From HGM04593 sp045634365 (lineage in GTDB: Bacteria; Bacteroidota; Bacteroidia; Bacteroidales; Bacteroidaceae), in NCBI GenBank assembly GCA_045634365.1, contig JAZRAC010000032.1, forward strand, positions 1 to 64,000: a stretch of DNA of 64,000 nt, in the 5' to 3' direction. Shown here in pieces: positions 34,564 to 43,965 of the stretch. Position numbers and translations under genes: made by a program. The notes beneath the pieces were generated by a model. The model was not told the DNA's origin. It was given only the letters and a program-made list of their open reading frames with translations, and searched no databases. Each line of letters begins with the position of its first letter. The stretch's first letter is position 1.

Positions 34564-37500
34564 CTATTCAAATAATACTTTCTTGCCGTTTACTATATAT
34601 ATACCCTTATTGGGGTTTGTTACGGGGCGGCCCTGCAAGTCGTAAATAATTTCAGAATCCTGTTTTTCAGCATCTGAAATATTGTCAATGGCAGTTGTTC
34701 CATCGCCGGTATCCTTGCCTATTACACGCATTCTGATGTTCCGTGCAGCCTGCATATTGCCATCGCGGCTCTCTATATTCAAGTAGAAGCGGAAAGCACC
34801 GAGTGAAGCGTCGTCGGCAATAGGTTGCCATACGCCACTACTTAAAGCATAGCAACCGACGAGTGCAGCAGCATCCATTGTATTGTAAGTGCCGGAGAAG
34901 ATATATTTCTCGTGTATCGATGAGCAGTCGATACTGTTCTCCTCTGTTGCGTAGAGTGTGGCATCGGTCACTGTAATATTCTTCTCTCCAATTTCCTTTG
35001 CACGAATAAGATAAGGGTAATTGGCTTTTAGCACTCCATTGGTAACCTTGAAGGCCTCTACAACTGTCTCATCGGCAACGCCGTCATCATCGCGGTCATA
35101 TTGGCGTATGTCATTAAGGTCGGCCACCTCAAACTCTGCAAGGAACTCCTCGGTCACAGGAATTTCAAAAGGCACATACAGAGCCTGCCATTCGGTATTG
35201 TTGAAATTACGTACATAAGTAATCTCTTCAAGCTCTTCATCTTCATCCTGTACATACTCGGCAAAACTATCCAGCAAGAAGCGTGAATCTGTAGAACCAA
35301 GATATACAAACTCACTCCATCCTTCAGCCATACTATACGCCTCAATCCCGTCAATAGGGACATATACGGGGGCGGTTCTATCTACACCGGCAAAAACATT
35401 CGTTCCACATACAGGGGGTGTCACTGCATACGAAGTTATAGTTTCCAAACTGCTGAAATCGGCAAAAACCTCATCAGCGAAGCCGGTCACACCCTCTGCA
35501 ATCACAAGCGTTCTAACCAGTTCTTCATATCCCTCCCAAGGAGTGTCGGTAATGACGCCCTCGCCACTAATGATCAACTTGCCATTAGGCCATAACTCAC
35601 AAGTGAGTTCTTCGCCACAACCGGTAGTGCCTACCACATAATCAAAGTTTTTCCAGTAATCGGCTGACTGATAAGTTGAAATTGTAGCAAACGGAACATA
35701 CAAAACAAGTTCTTGCTCCGGATTCCAAAAAAGTTCCCCATCACATACCGGAGGGGTAACCCCTTTGCACACAACAGAAGTGAGTCTTGTACAATAATCA
35801 AAAGCATACCTGCCGACTGATGTTACATTGGCAGGAATGGTAATCGTGGTAAGATTTTGACACTCTGCAAAAGCCATTTCCCCTATTCTTGTCAAATTTT
35901 CAGGAAGAACCACCTCTACCAAATTCGAAAGATAAAAGAATGCCATATCCTTAATTTCTGTTACATTCCCACCTACAATCACTTTGGTAAAGTTTCCGCC
36001 GAAGAGGAAACCGCCCATCATCATACCATCCGATGATTCAGGTATAGAATTGAGATATACTTCACCTGTACAGCCCCAGAAAGGTTCCATCCCGGCTGTT
36101 GTTATGCCCTTTGGAATGGTTACAGTAACCACCTTGTTGTAATCTCTAAATGCATTGTCGCAAATAGAGGTTACACCTTCTTTAATAGTGATCTTTTTAA
36201 TGGATTCTCTAAATGCACTCCAAGGAGCACCGGTCATTGCACCCGTACCTTCAATTATAAGTTCGCCCTCAACGGTCAACTTCCAAGTGAGATTGTCGCC
36301 ACAAGTACCCATTGGAAGTATATTTGCAAACTCTTTCCAATAGTCGGCACTCTTGTAAGCCTCAACAGCGGAGTACGGAACATATACAGGAATGTTTCTA
36401 TCTACACCATTAAAGACAGTCTCTCCTTCCAATGCCGGAGGAGCCGATGCATAGCTGGTAATAGTATTTAGACTATAACAAGCATTGAACGCATATTGAC
36501 CAATTATAGTAACATTCTTAGGAATAGTGATAGAAGCAAGATTTTCGCAGTTGATAAATGAGTAATCTCCAATCTCGGTCATGCTCTCCGGGAATACAAC
36601 AGATGTGAGACTATTACAAGAAGCAAATACCCACCCATCAAGTATAGTCATTCCCTCAGGAATGGTAAAAGATGCAAGACTGGTGCAAGAGGCAAATGTA
36701 TACGCTCCTATATGAGTCAGTTTTGAACCTTCAGCGATAGTAAAAGATGAAAGACTGCTACAACCCTCGAATGCTCTACTTATCGTAGTTACACTCGCTG
36801 GAACGGTGACGGTGGCAAGGTTGGGAAATTGATGAAATGCCCAATCACAGATAGAAGTTACCCTTTCCATTATTGTCACCTTCTTGATAGCATCCTTGTA
36901 TTGACTCCAAGATTCTCCACTATTCATTGCACCTGTACCCTCAATGACAAGCTCACCTTCATCGGTCAGTTTCCATGTAAGATTTTCGCCACAAGTGCCC
37001 GAAGCAATGATTATTGGCTGGATATTTGTAAAATAGCTCCAGCCATCGGCTGTTTTATATGTTTCAACAGATACTGTTGGCACATAAACAGGAATATTGC
37101 TGTTTACGCCACTAAAAGCACTACTTCCGATTGATGGTGGGGTTGTTGCTTTACAAGTGATAGAGGCAAGGTTGTAAGCTCCCTTTAAAGCCCAAGGACC
37201 TATCTCCGTCAGACTACTGGGAAAAGTAATAGAATTAAGGTTGGGGCAGAATTCAAAAGTATCGCTTCCAATTATAGTCATTCCCTCGGGTACAGTGATA
37301 GTTCTTAATGCATTACAATAGAGGAATACGCCTGTTCCCAATTGAGTCAAACCTATTGGAAGAGTAATTTCTTCCAATATACTACACTCCCTGAATGCGT
37401 CACCGCCAATAGTTATTACACTCTCTGATATGGAGACATCAGTAAGAGCCGAACATTGAGCGAAAGCCCAACTGCCAATACTCGTTACACCGTCTTTTAC

Positions 37501-38862
37501 CTCCACGCTCTTTATTGAGCCTCTATAACTGCTCCACGGTGCTGCAGGATTATTAGAATAATTGTACATATCACCTGTACCCTCAATAACTAACTCATCG
37601 CCATCAAGATACTTCCAAGTAAGATTATCGCCGCAAGTTCCCGAATCAATGATTATTGGCTGAATGTTTGTGAACGCACTCCAACCATCAGCCTCCTTAT
37701 ATGCATCAACTGCTACCGCCGGAACATATATAAGAGCCGACGCATCGGTACTGGGGAAAGCATTACCTGCCGAAGGTGGTGTGACAGCATTACAAGTGAT
37801 GCTGGTGAAGTTGCAAGAGTAAAATGCGAAATACCCTATACTTGTCAAACTTGCCGGGAAACTGATAGTGGCAAGACCAGCACTTTCGTGGAATGCCCAG
37901 TCGCCAATAGTTGCCAACTGCGAGTTCTCGGGGATGATAAACGAAGTGAGGCCTGTACGCCAAAACGCGTCGCCTTCAATTGCAGTAACACTGGCAGGGA
38001 GTGTGAATGAGGTGAGGTTGCTGCATTCCTTGAAAGTAGAGGCTCCAATAGTTGCCAACTGCGAGTTTTCGGCAATGGTGACCGATGCAAGGCTACTGCA
38101 GCTCATAAAAGCATAACCTCCAATTGTAGTCACACTGGCAGGAATTGCAACAGAAGTAAGGTTTGGATAATATCCGAAAGCCCAGTCACTAATATTCGCT
38201 ACACCTTCTCCTAATGTTACAGTTGATACCTGTTCGCTGTAAATACTCCACGGCGTACTGGTTATCTCGCCTGTACCCTCGATTATCAGCTCACCCTCAG
38301 CAGTCAGCTTCCAAGTGAGATTTTCTCCACAGATACCCGAGGCGAGAGTCGCTGTTGCACCTTCAATAAACAAATAGGGGCTGCTCTCTGCCATTATAGC
38401 CGGCACTTCAAGGTAGGCTTTACCGGCTTCTGCCAAAAAGCAGTTCTCCATTCCATCAACCTCAACTGCGGGAAACCAAGCGCATTTATCTTCATCAAAC
38501 ACGTAGTAGTTGCAATCAGAGGAGATTGTCACATAATTGCTAGCGGATGTTCCCACAAGCAGATTATTACCAACCTCGGCAGCCACCCCTGCAATCACGA
38601 ACTCATAGATGCCGGCGGCAGCATTCAACAACACGGGAGTTGCCGCGGCAATAACATCACCTTCAATCTTATTTAAATTTACATAACCATCCGATACAGA
38701 TGCCACCACATAAGCTTCCACACCTTCCGGAATTTGAACATTCACAGGAATATAAAATGTTCTCCATTTTGATTCGCCGATAGTCACCTCAAGGGTTGCT
38801 GCGACAATATTGCTTACACAAAGCAATATGGCGGTCATTAACAATAAAACTCGTTTTTTCAT
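34564..38862 (-). CDS. Giant BspA-type leucine-rich-repeat surface protein with T9SS-like tail
   Basis: A 1432-residue exported protein (signal peptide ending NIVAATLE). Residues about 21-165 form a Bacteroidales beta module. Five repeated units then start with CGENLTWKLT or CGDNLTWK (near 177, 409, 624, 852, 1079), each followed by GELIIEGTG and LRR_5 repeats (NLTSVAIPASVTTIGGYAF) and ending with VYVP..A.V.AYK.AD.W. A second beta module (about 1220-1400) precedes the tail YDLQGRPVTNPNKGIYIVNG, which resembles T9SS C-terminal signals. BspA-like proteins bind host matrix or other bacteria. A long structured leader precedes it and a 53-residue gene follows. Confidence 0.85.
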   Translation of the reverse strand: MKKRVLLLMTAILLCVSNIVAATLEVTIGESKWRTFYIPVNVQIPEGVEAYVVASVSDGYVNLNKIEGDVIAAATPVLLNAAAGIYEFVIAGVAAEVGNNLLVGTSASNYVTISSDCNYYVFDEDKCAWFPAVEVDGMENCFLAEAGKAYLEVPAIMAESSPYLFIEGATATLASGICGENLTWKLTAEGELIIEGTGEITSTPWSIYSEQVSTVTLGEGVANISDWAFGYYPNLTSVAIPASVTTIGGYAFMSCSSLASVTIAENSQLATIGASTFKECSNLTSFTLPASVTAIEGDAFWRTGLTSFIIPENSQLATIGDWAFHESAGLATISFPASLTSIGYFAFYSCNFTSITCNAVTPPSAGNAFPSTDASALIYVPAVAVDAYKEADGWSAFTNIQPIIIDSGTCGDNLTWKYLDGDELVIEGTGDMYNYSNNPAAPWSSYRGSIKSVEVKDGVTSIGSWAFAQCSALTDVSISESVITIGGDAFRECSILEEITLPIGLTQLGTGVFLYCNALRTITVPEGMTIIGSDTFEFCPNLNSITFPSSLTEIGPWALKGAYNLASITCKATTPPSIGSSAFSGVNSNIPVYVPTVSVETYKTADGWSYFTNIQPIIIASGTCGENLTWKLTDEGELVIEGTGAMNSGESWSQYKDAIKKVTIMERVTSICDWAFHQFPNLATVTVPASVTTISRAFEGCSSLSSFTIAEGSKLTHIGAYTFASCTSLASFTIPEGMTILDGWVFASCNSLTSVVFPESMTEIGDYSFINCENLASITIPKNVTIIGQYAFNACYSLNTITSYASAPPALEGETVFNGVDRNIPVYVPYSAVEAYKSADYWKEFANILPMGTCGDNLTWKLTVEGELIIEGTGAMTGAPWSAFRESIKKITIKEGVTSICDNAFRDYNKVVTVTIPKGITTAGMEPFWGCTGEVYLNSIPESSDGMMMGGFLFGGNFTKVIVGGNVTEIKDMAFFYLSNLVEVVLPENLTRIGEMAFAECQNLTTITIPANVTSVGRYAFDYCTRLTSVVCKGVTPPVCDGELFWNPEQELVLYVPFATISTYQSADYWKNFDYVVGTTGCGEELTCELWPNGKLIISGEGVITDTPWEGYEELVRTLVIAEGVTGFADEVFADFSSLETITSYAVTPPVCGTNVFAGVDRTAPVYVPIDGIEAYSMAEGWSEFVYLGSTDSRFLLDSFAEYVQDEDEELEEITYVRNFNNTEWQALYVPFEIPVTEEFLAEFEVADLNDIRQYDRDDDGVADETVVEAFKVTNGVLKANYPYLIRAKEIGEKNITVTDATLYATEENSIDCSSIHEKYIFSGTYNTMDAAALVGCYALSSGVWQPIADDASLGAFRFYLNIESRDGNMQAARNIRMRVIGKDTGDGTTAIDNISDAEKQDSEIIYDLQGRPVTNPNKGIYIVNGKKVLFE

Positions 38863-38944
38863 AATCAGTAGAACTTATAGTAAATTATATTTTTAGTTTT
38901 TCTTATGCCTATAAGTTCCCTGATTCGGCTGAATATTTCTTGCT

Positions 38945-39063
38945 GTTATATAAACGAAAAGCGTGAGAACCTGTACCTGTTGCTCATTCCGCTTTTCGAG
39001 GCTCTGGCATGCCCATTGGAGTAGAACGAGCAACGCAGAAGCCTCACGCTGTATGTATATAAC
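38945..39063 (-). promoter_or_regulatory. Candidate structured RNA in the 5' leader of the large LRR gene
   Basis: Three nested inverted repeats are in register: GTTATATA (38945-38952) with TATATAAC (39056-39063), AGCGTGAG (38960-38967) with CTCACGCT (39043-39050), and GTTGCTC (38979-38985) with GAGCAAC (39028-39034). A competing local hairpin, CGAAAAGCG (38955-38963) with CGCTTTTCG (38990-38998), cannot form at the same time as the second and third stems. This mutually exclusive layout resembles a riboswitch or attenuator. It lies 83-201 bases before the LRR start. No known riboswitch class was recognised. Confidence 0.5.
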
Positions 39064-39196
39064 AAACCAATACACCTATAGCTGTCAATGGTGTATGTAA
39101 CACCAACAACCTTAGTGTAATCGGTATGTATAAACACACCTCAAGGCATCTACCATTGCTTCATCCTTGACTCCAATTGAAATTTACCAGATTTCG

Positions 39197-39231
39197 AAAA
39201 GCCAAGAAAGAGCGTCAGTAAACGCTTTTCA
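39197..39231 (-). promoter_or_regulatory. Second hairpin of the LRR leader, terminator-like
   Basis: GAAAAGC (39197-39203) pairs with GCTTTTC (39225-39231). Inside, AGCGT (39212-39216) pairs with ACGCT (39223-39227), and on the minus strand this small hairpin is followed by CTTTCTT. It could act as an early attenuator. The rest of the 500-base gap (38863-39362) has no credible gene. Confidence 0.35.
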
Positions 39232-39292
39232 ATAAAATTTGCACCCTCCCACATAACCCACATTGTGGGCTTCTGCAAGCGATATGCAAACG

Positions 39293-39300
39293 CAAAGATA
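39293..39300 (-). promoter_or_regulatory. -7 element at the head of the LRR leader
   Basis: Minus strand TATCTTTG, a full match. The nearest TTTG upstream is 26 bases away, too far for the usual -33 box. If used, the leader before the LRR start is about 420 bases. Confidence 0.45.
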
Positions 39301-39362
39301 TTAAAACTTTATTAAATAAAAAGATTCAAAGTTGAATAAAGTGCAGTTTCTTATAAAACAAA

Positions 39363-40889
39363 TCAATTTTTAACCTCAAACTCCTTCCAACACTCGGGCA
39401 AAGCATCTACAATATCACTCGCAATAAGAGATATTTCACCAACTTTACCGGCAGCAACATCGCCAGCCGCCCCGTGAATATAGACTCCCAAACGAGCAGC
39501 ATCCACACTGCACAAGCCCTGCGCCAAGAGTGCCAGAAGAACACCTGTCAATGTATCGCCACTGCCCCCTGTTGCCATACCGGGATTGCCAGTAGTGTTA
39601 AAGAAACAATCACCTCCGGGGCTCACAACCGCTGTATATGCCCCTTTGAGAACCACACAGATGCTGTTACTTTGCGCAAGTTCCCTCGCACGTTGTAATC
39701 GCTCGTAAGAATTGGCACAAGTACCCACTATGCGGTGAAATTCACCAATGTGCGGGGTTATTATGCTCCCCTGCGGCAGGCGGGCAAAATACTCCTTGTG
39801 ACGCGAGAGGATATTCAGCGCATCGGCGTCTACAACCATAGGCACGCGACAATTATCAATGAGCGTGAGCAGGGCTTTTTCTGTGTCGGCATTCTGCCCA
39901 AGGCCGGGCCCCACCGCCACAGCCGTGTATCTGTCGCAGAGAGGAGCCTGTGAAATATGCGTTTCGCACGCATCGAGGATGGTCATTGCTTCGGGTACGG
40001 CACGTTGCAGAATTTCGTTGTTCCCACGCGGAATATACAGTGTGAGCAGCCCTACTCCCGAGCGCAATGCCGCACGCGCGGCAAGAACCGACGCCCCCGC
40101 CATTCCCTCGTTACCCGCAACCAACAGAGCGCGCCCGAAAGTTCCCTTGTGTGCGTGCTTTTCACGCGCCGGCAACAACGGGAGAATATCACATTTTTCG
40201 GTAAAGAAATAGGACGACGGCTCGGCCTCCATTGCCTCGCGACTCAACGAAATATCGAGCACCTCAAACGGGCCGGTGAACCGCTCATTCTCGGCAAAAA
40301 GCATCGACAATTTAGGAAATTGAAGAGTGAATGTTATTGTCGCACGCACAATATTTTCCTCAATATTATTGCCATTATCCTCACCCATAAGCCCCGAGGG
40401 AATATCTATCGCAAACACCCTGTTCGCGCAACCGTTTATAAAATGTATCACCGTGGCAAAGAGCCCCTCTATGGGGCGAGAAAGACCACTCCCGAAAAGG
40501 CCGTCGATAATCACCGCATCGGCGGCAATAAGGGGCGGTTCAAAATTATCGGTAACAAGGTGCAGGGCGAGCGAGAAGGCACCCTGCCGCATTGCCTGCA
40601 ACGATTGCCAATTGGCAGCACAATCGGGAGAAAGACGCCCCCTCGGAGCCACTACCCACACATCCACCGCACGACCGGCAACCGCCAGCATACGCGCCAC
40701 GGCAAGAGCATCGCCACCGTTGTTACCCGGCCCCGCAAAAACGACAAAGGACCCCTGTGGCGCATTATCGACAATGGCTTTTGTGAGCGCAGCGGCGGCA
40801 CGCTCCATAAGCAGGAGCGAGGGAACAGGCTCGTTCTTTATCGTATATTCATCTATGCGCTTTATACTTGCTGTGGGAAATATTTTCAT
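39363..40889 (-). CDS. Bifunctional NAD(P)H-hydrate epimerase / ADP-dependent NAD(P)H-hydrate dehydratase
   Basis: A 508-residue fusion that repairs damaged NAD(P)HX. The YjeF N-terminal epimerase domain (about 1-210) has VVFAGPGNNGGDALAVARML; the ribokinase-like dehydratase domain (about 230-500) has VAGNEGMAGASVLAARAALRSG, AVGPGLGQNADTEKALL, and the nucleotide-binding NPGMATGGSGDTLTGVL. ATG at 40889 (MKIFPTASIKRIDEY) fits the family start; upstream in-frame sequence is not conserved in type. It is the last gene after the aromatic cluster, 108 bases beyond aroQ. Confidence 0.95.
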   Translation of the reverse strand: MKIFPTASIKRIDEYTIKNEPVPSLLLMERAAAALTKAIVDNAPQGSFVVFAGPGNNGGDALAVARMLAVAGRAVDVWVVAPRGRLSPDCAANWQSLQAMRQGAFSLALHLVTDNFEPPLIAADAVIIDGLFGSGLSRPIEGLFATVIHFINGCANRVFAIDIPSGLMGEDNGNNIEENIVRATITFTLQFPKLSMLFAENERFTGPFEVLDISLSREAMEAEPSSYFFTEKCDILPLLPAREKHAHKGTFGRALLVAGNEGMAGASVLAARAALRSGVGLLTLYIPRGNNEILQRAVPEAMTILDACETHISQAPLCDRYTAVAVGPGLGQNADTEKALLTLIDNCRVPMVVDADALNILSRHKEYFARLPQGSIITPHIGEFHRIVGTCANSYERLQRARELAQSNSICVVLKGAYTAVVSPGGDCFFNTTGNPGMATGGSGDTLTGVLLALLAQGLCSVDAARLGVYIHGAAGDVAAGKVGEISLIASDIVDALPECWKEFEVKN

Positions 40890-40997
40890 AATTGCAGATT
40901 TAATGCCGTGAAGATACATTTTTAAATGAAAAGTAACGGCAACATTCAACCATTTTATTCGATTGAGCATTGCCGTTACTCTATAATAGATTATCTG

Positions 40998-41423
40998 TCA
41001 AAGGGATTTTAAATATTCAAGCCCCTCTTTGTAGCCTTCGAATCCCTTGCCGCAAATGGTCTTTTGCGCATAGAGCGACACAAAGGAGAAGCGGCGAAAC
41101 TCCTCACGGGTGGAAATATCGGTTAAATGTACCTCCACGGTGGGCAGTGCCACAGCCTTCAAGGCATCGAGTATCGCCACGCTTGTATGGGTGTAGGCAG
41201 CAGGGTTTATGAGAATAGCATCGTACACCCCGTAGGCTGCCTGTATAGCATCGACAATCGCCCCTTCGTGGTTCGATTGGAAAAGCTCAACCTCAACATC
41301 CATCGCCGCAGCCGACGCGCGTATAAAATCCTGCAAGGCGGCAAAATTACGCGCTCCGTAGAGCGAGGGCTCGCGCAGGCCCAGCAGATTGAGATTGGGA
41401 CCGTTTATTACAAGAACTTTCAT
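40998..41423 (-). CDS. aroQ: 3-dehydroquinate dehydratase, type II
   Basis: A 141-residue enzyme for the third shikimate step. Catalytic and binding motifs are complete: INGPNLNLLGLREPSLYG (Tyr of the active-site loop), FQSNHEGAIVDAI, LINPAAYTHTSVAILDAL and VEVHLTDISTREEFR. Type II enzymes are dodecamers acting by trans-elimination. It follows pheA by 6 bases in the aromatic operon. Confidence 0.97.
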   Translation of the reverse strand: MKVLVINGPNLNLLGLREPSLYGARNFAALQDFIRASAAAMDVEVELFQSNHEGAIVDAIQAAYGVYDAILINPAAYTHTSVAILDALKAVALPTVEVHLTDISTREEFRRFSFVSLYAQKTICGKGFEGYKEGLEYLKSL

Positions 41424-41429
41424 AGTACA

Positions 41430-42572
41430 CTAAATAATTTCGGCGTATGTTCCGAAGTATTTAAACTGCTCGCCACACTCGTGAAGTTCGCACATAAGCG
41501 AGAGGAATTCATCGCTGTACACCGAGGCCTCAATATCGAAATAGAAACGGTACTCAAACTCACGCTCCGGTATTTGACGGCTTTCGAGTTTCACAAGGTT
41601 CACGCCTGTGGCATTGAAGCGCGACATTATGCGGAAGAGCGTTCCGGGACGGTTGGGGATATTAATCATTACACTTGTACGGTCGGCACCCGAGTATATT
41701 TTCGGCTCTTTTGAGATACAGATGAAGCGGGTGTAGTTGTTGTCGCGGTTCTGTGCCGACGATTTTAGTACCTGCATCTGATAGAGCTCGGCACACAGCA
41801 GAGAAGAGAGCGAGGCTTTTGTAACATCGCCACTTTGTGCCACCATACGGGCTGCTTCGGCGGTATTTTCCACTGCAATCACACGCACATTCTTCAATGT
41901 TGAGAGGAACTCCGAACATTGGCTGATGGCCTGTTGGTGAGAATATATCTCACGAATATCGGACAGCTTGGCACCGGGGAGAGCCAACAGCGCGTGGTCC
42001 ACTTTCAAGCGCACGCCACGCACAATGCTCACATTATACTCCGACAAAAGGTCGTAAATGGCATTCACCGAACCGGCAAGCGAATTCTCTATGGGCAACA
42101 CTCCATACTCGCAAAGACCGCTGTTCACAGCCTTGAATACACCCTCAAAGCCGTTCATATACATAATTTCGGGAAGGTCGAAAAGACGCTCCGACGCAAG
42201 GTGAGCGTATGAGCCCTCGCAACCGGCACAAGCAACCGTTGCACGCTTGGGGAAGGGGCAGGGAGGCACCGAGGTTATAGCCTTTATCCTATCGTAAAAC
42301 TCGGAACCCTCGGCCAGCATACGAGTTTCCATTGACTCGCTCAGGTCGAAAATAGTACGATAGAGTGTGCGGCCGTAACCCTCAAATTCGGGGCCGAGAC
42401 GTTTCGACACATTGTGTAGCACAGCACGGGCACGCGAGGGGTGATACACCGGCATTTTATTCTCTTTCTTGTAACGTGCAACATCGCTCACCACCTGCAT
42501 ACGCTTGGCAAAGAGGTCGCACATATTTGAATCAATTTCATCTATCTGATCACGCAATTTCTTTAAGTCCAT
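41430..42572 (-). CDS. pheA: Bifunctional chorismate mutase / prephenate dehydratase (P-protein)
   Basis: A 380-residue three-domain enzyme. Residues 1-90 form an AroQ-type chorismate mutase (LRDQIDEIDSNMCDLFAKRM, YHPSRARAVL). About 110-290 is prephenate dehydratase with CAGCEGSYAHLASERLF, VLPIENSLAGSVNAIYDLL and the catalytic NNYTRFICI. The C-terminal ACT domain (RTSVMINIPNRPGTLFRIM, VNLVKLESRQIP) senses phenylalanine. It converts chorismate to phenylpyruvate. Domain order is the standard P-protein order. Confidence 0.96.
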   Translation of the reverse strand: MDLKKLRDQIDEIDSNMCDLFAKRMQVVSDVARYKKENKMPVYHPSRARAVLHNVSKRLGPEFEGYGRTLYRTIFDLSESMETRMLAEGSEFYDRIKAITSVPPCPFPKRATVACAGCEGSYAHLASERLFDLPEIMYMNGFEGVFKAVNSGLCEYGVLPIENSLAGSVNAIYDLLSEYNVSIVRGVRLKVDHALLALPGAKLSDIREIYSHQQAISQCSEFLSTLKNVRVIAVENTAEAARMVAQSGDVTKASLSSLLCAELYQMQVLKSSAQNRDNNYTRFICISKEPKIYSGADRTSVMINIPNRPGTLFRIMSRFNATGVNLVKLESRQIPEREFEYRFYFDIEASVYSDEFLSLMCELHECGEQFKYFGTYAEII

Positions 42573-42638
42573 AATATTATAATGTTTGTTTATTCAATTT
42601 ATAAATAGAGTATTTTCGCAACGAGGAGAGATCATGTG

Positions 42639-43898
42639 TCAATATATATTACCGCCAAGGGCGGCAAAATCCTCAAAAAACGAAGGATAAGATTTTGCGA
42701 CACACTCTGCACCCATAATTTCTGTAACCCCCTCGGCAATAGTCGAAAGAACCGCCGCCGACATTGCTATACGATGGTCGCCGAAGCTGTCGACAGGCGA
42801 CAAGGCAACCGGCTCGCCACCAATCACCTTGAATGTATCCTCGCCCACCACCGACGCTATTCCAAACGAAGCAAGCACACTCTTCATAGCCGCCAAACGG
42901 TCACTCTCCTTGTATCGCAAACGCCCCACGTTCAGGAAGAGCGTTTCGCCCTGCGCAGCAGCAGCAGCCACCGAGAGAATGGGCACAAGGTCGGGAGTAT
43001 CGGCACAATCAAGCTCCGCGCCGAACAGCTGGGAGGGGTGCGCCACAATACCCTCTGCGGTCGATTCTATGAACGCTCCCATCGCCCGCAAATGGTCGAT
43101 GATGCAACGGTCGCCCTGCAAGGAGCCAACATTCATTCCCTTTATAACAACAGGCCTCTTGCCCGTTACTCCGGCAACCACCCAGAATGCCGCCGACGAC
43201 CAATCGCCCTCAACCTCTATATTTGACGGCAACGAGTAACGCTGATTACCGGCAACCAAATAGCAGTCGCCCTTTTTCTCTATCTTAACACCCGCAGCAC
43301 GCAGAGCATCTATCGTCATATCTATATACGATGCACTTGTGAGGCCTCCTGTAATCTCAACCACACTATCCTCCGTGGCAATGGGAAGGGCAAAAAGCAG
43401 GCCTGTGAGGTATTGCGACGAGAGATTGCCGGGCAATGTGTAACTACCGCCCGCAAGCATACCCTTGCAGCTCAACGGCAATTCGAGCCCCTCAATATGT
43501 TTGGTAAAAGAGATTCCGTGCCTCTCCAACGCCTCGCACAGCGCAGACATTGGGCGGGTGGGCAACTTACCGCCACCCACGAATGTAGCATCGGCTCCGA
43601 GCACTGCGGCCACCGAGAGTAAAAAGCGCAGCGTCGAACCACTCTCGCCACAATCGAGCGTTCCACCCTTCTGCACGCGCACAGGGGTTATAGAGAATTT
43701 CCCGCCTGAGTATTCAATGGAGGCACCAAGCGCATTAAGACAACGCACCGTGGCTATAATATCATCGTTCACACTGTTGCAGGCAATGATACAGGGAGTA
43801 TTGCCCAACGCCGCACAAATGAGCAGACGATGGGCCTGCGATTTTGATGGCGGCGGGGTTACCGCACCTTGCAATATTCCATTTACCTTTCTATTCAT
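42639..43898 (-). CDS. aroA: 3-phosphoshikimate 1-carboxyvinyltransferase (EPSP synthase)
   Basis: A 419-residue enzyme joining shikimate 3-phosphate and PEP. The N-terminal PPSKSQAHRLLICAALG, the LDCGESGSTLRFLLSVAA block near residue 76, LSSQYLTGLLFALP, and the late RLRYKESDRLAAM with SFGDHRIAMSAAV are all present. The protein is shorter than E. coli AroA by about eight residues, usual for Bacteroidetes. It is preceded by an inverted repeat after aroB and followed by pheA after 66 bases. Confidence 0.96.
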   Translation of the reverse strand: MNRKVNGILQGAVTPPPSKSQAHRLLICAALGNTPCIIACNSVNDDIIATVRCLNALGASIEYSGGKFSITPVRVQKGGTLDCGESGSTLRFLLSVAAVLGADATFVGGGKLPTRPMSALCEALERHGISFTKHIEGLELPLSCKGMLAGGSYTLPGNLSSQYLTGLLFALPIATEDSVVEITGGLTSASYIDMTIDALRAAGVKIEKKGDCYLVAGNQRYSLPSNIEVEGDWSSAAFWVVAGVTGKRPVVIKGMNVGSLQGDRCIIDHLRAMGAFIESTAEGIVAHPSQLFGAELDCADTPDLVPILSVAAAAAQGETLFLNVGRLRYKESDRLAAMKSVLASFGIASVVGEDTFKVIGGEPVALSPVDSFGDHRIAMSAAVLSTIAEGVTEIMGAECVAKSYPSFFEDFAALGGNIY

Positions 43899-43904
43899 AC
43901 ATTT

Positions 43905-43965
43905 AGAAGTTGTTTAAATTTCTTATAAAAATATATCAAAGCTGAATAAATTTCAAACAACTTCT
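43905..43965. repeat. Inverted repeat between aroB and aroA
   Basis: AGAAGTTGTTT (43905-43915) pairs with AAACAACTTCT (43955-43965), extended by AAATTT on both sides with one bulged base. The arm word recurs at 34246-34263. It could be a processing or mRNA-stability site within the operon rather than a terminator, since no T run follows. Confidence 0.55.

Noticed and set aside
38946..39137. 63-residue minus-strand frame in the LRR leader (YTKVVGVTYTIDSYRCIGLLYTYS)
   Set aside because: It covers the structured stems, has no signal or family resemblance, and the conserved feature there is base pairing. A conserved leader peptide cannot be ruled out by eye.
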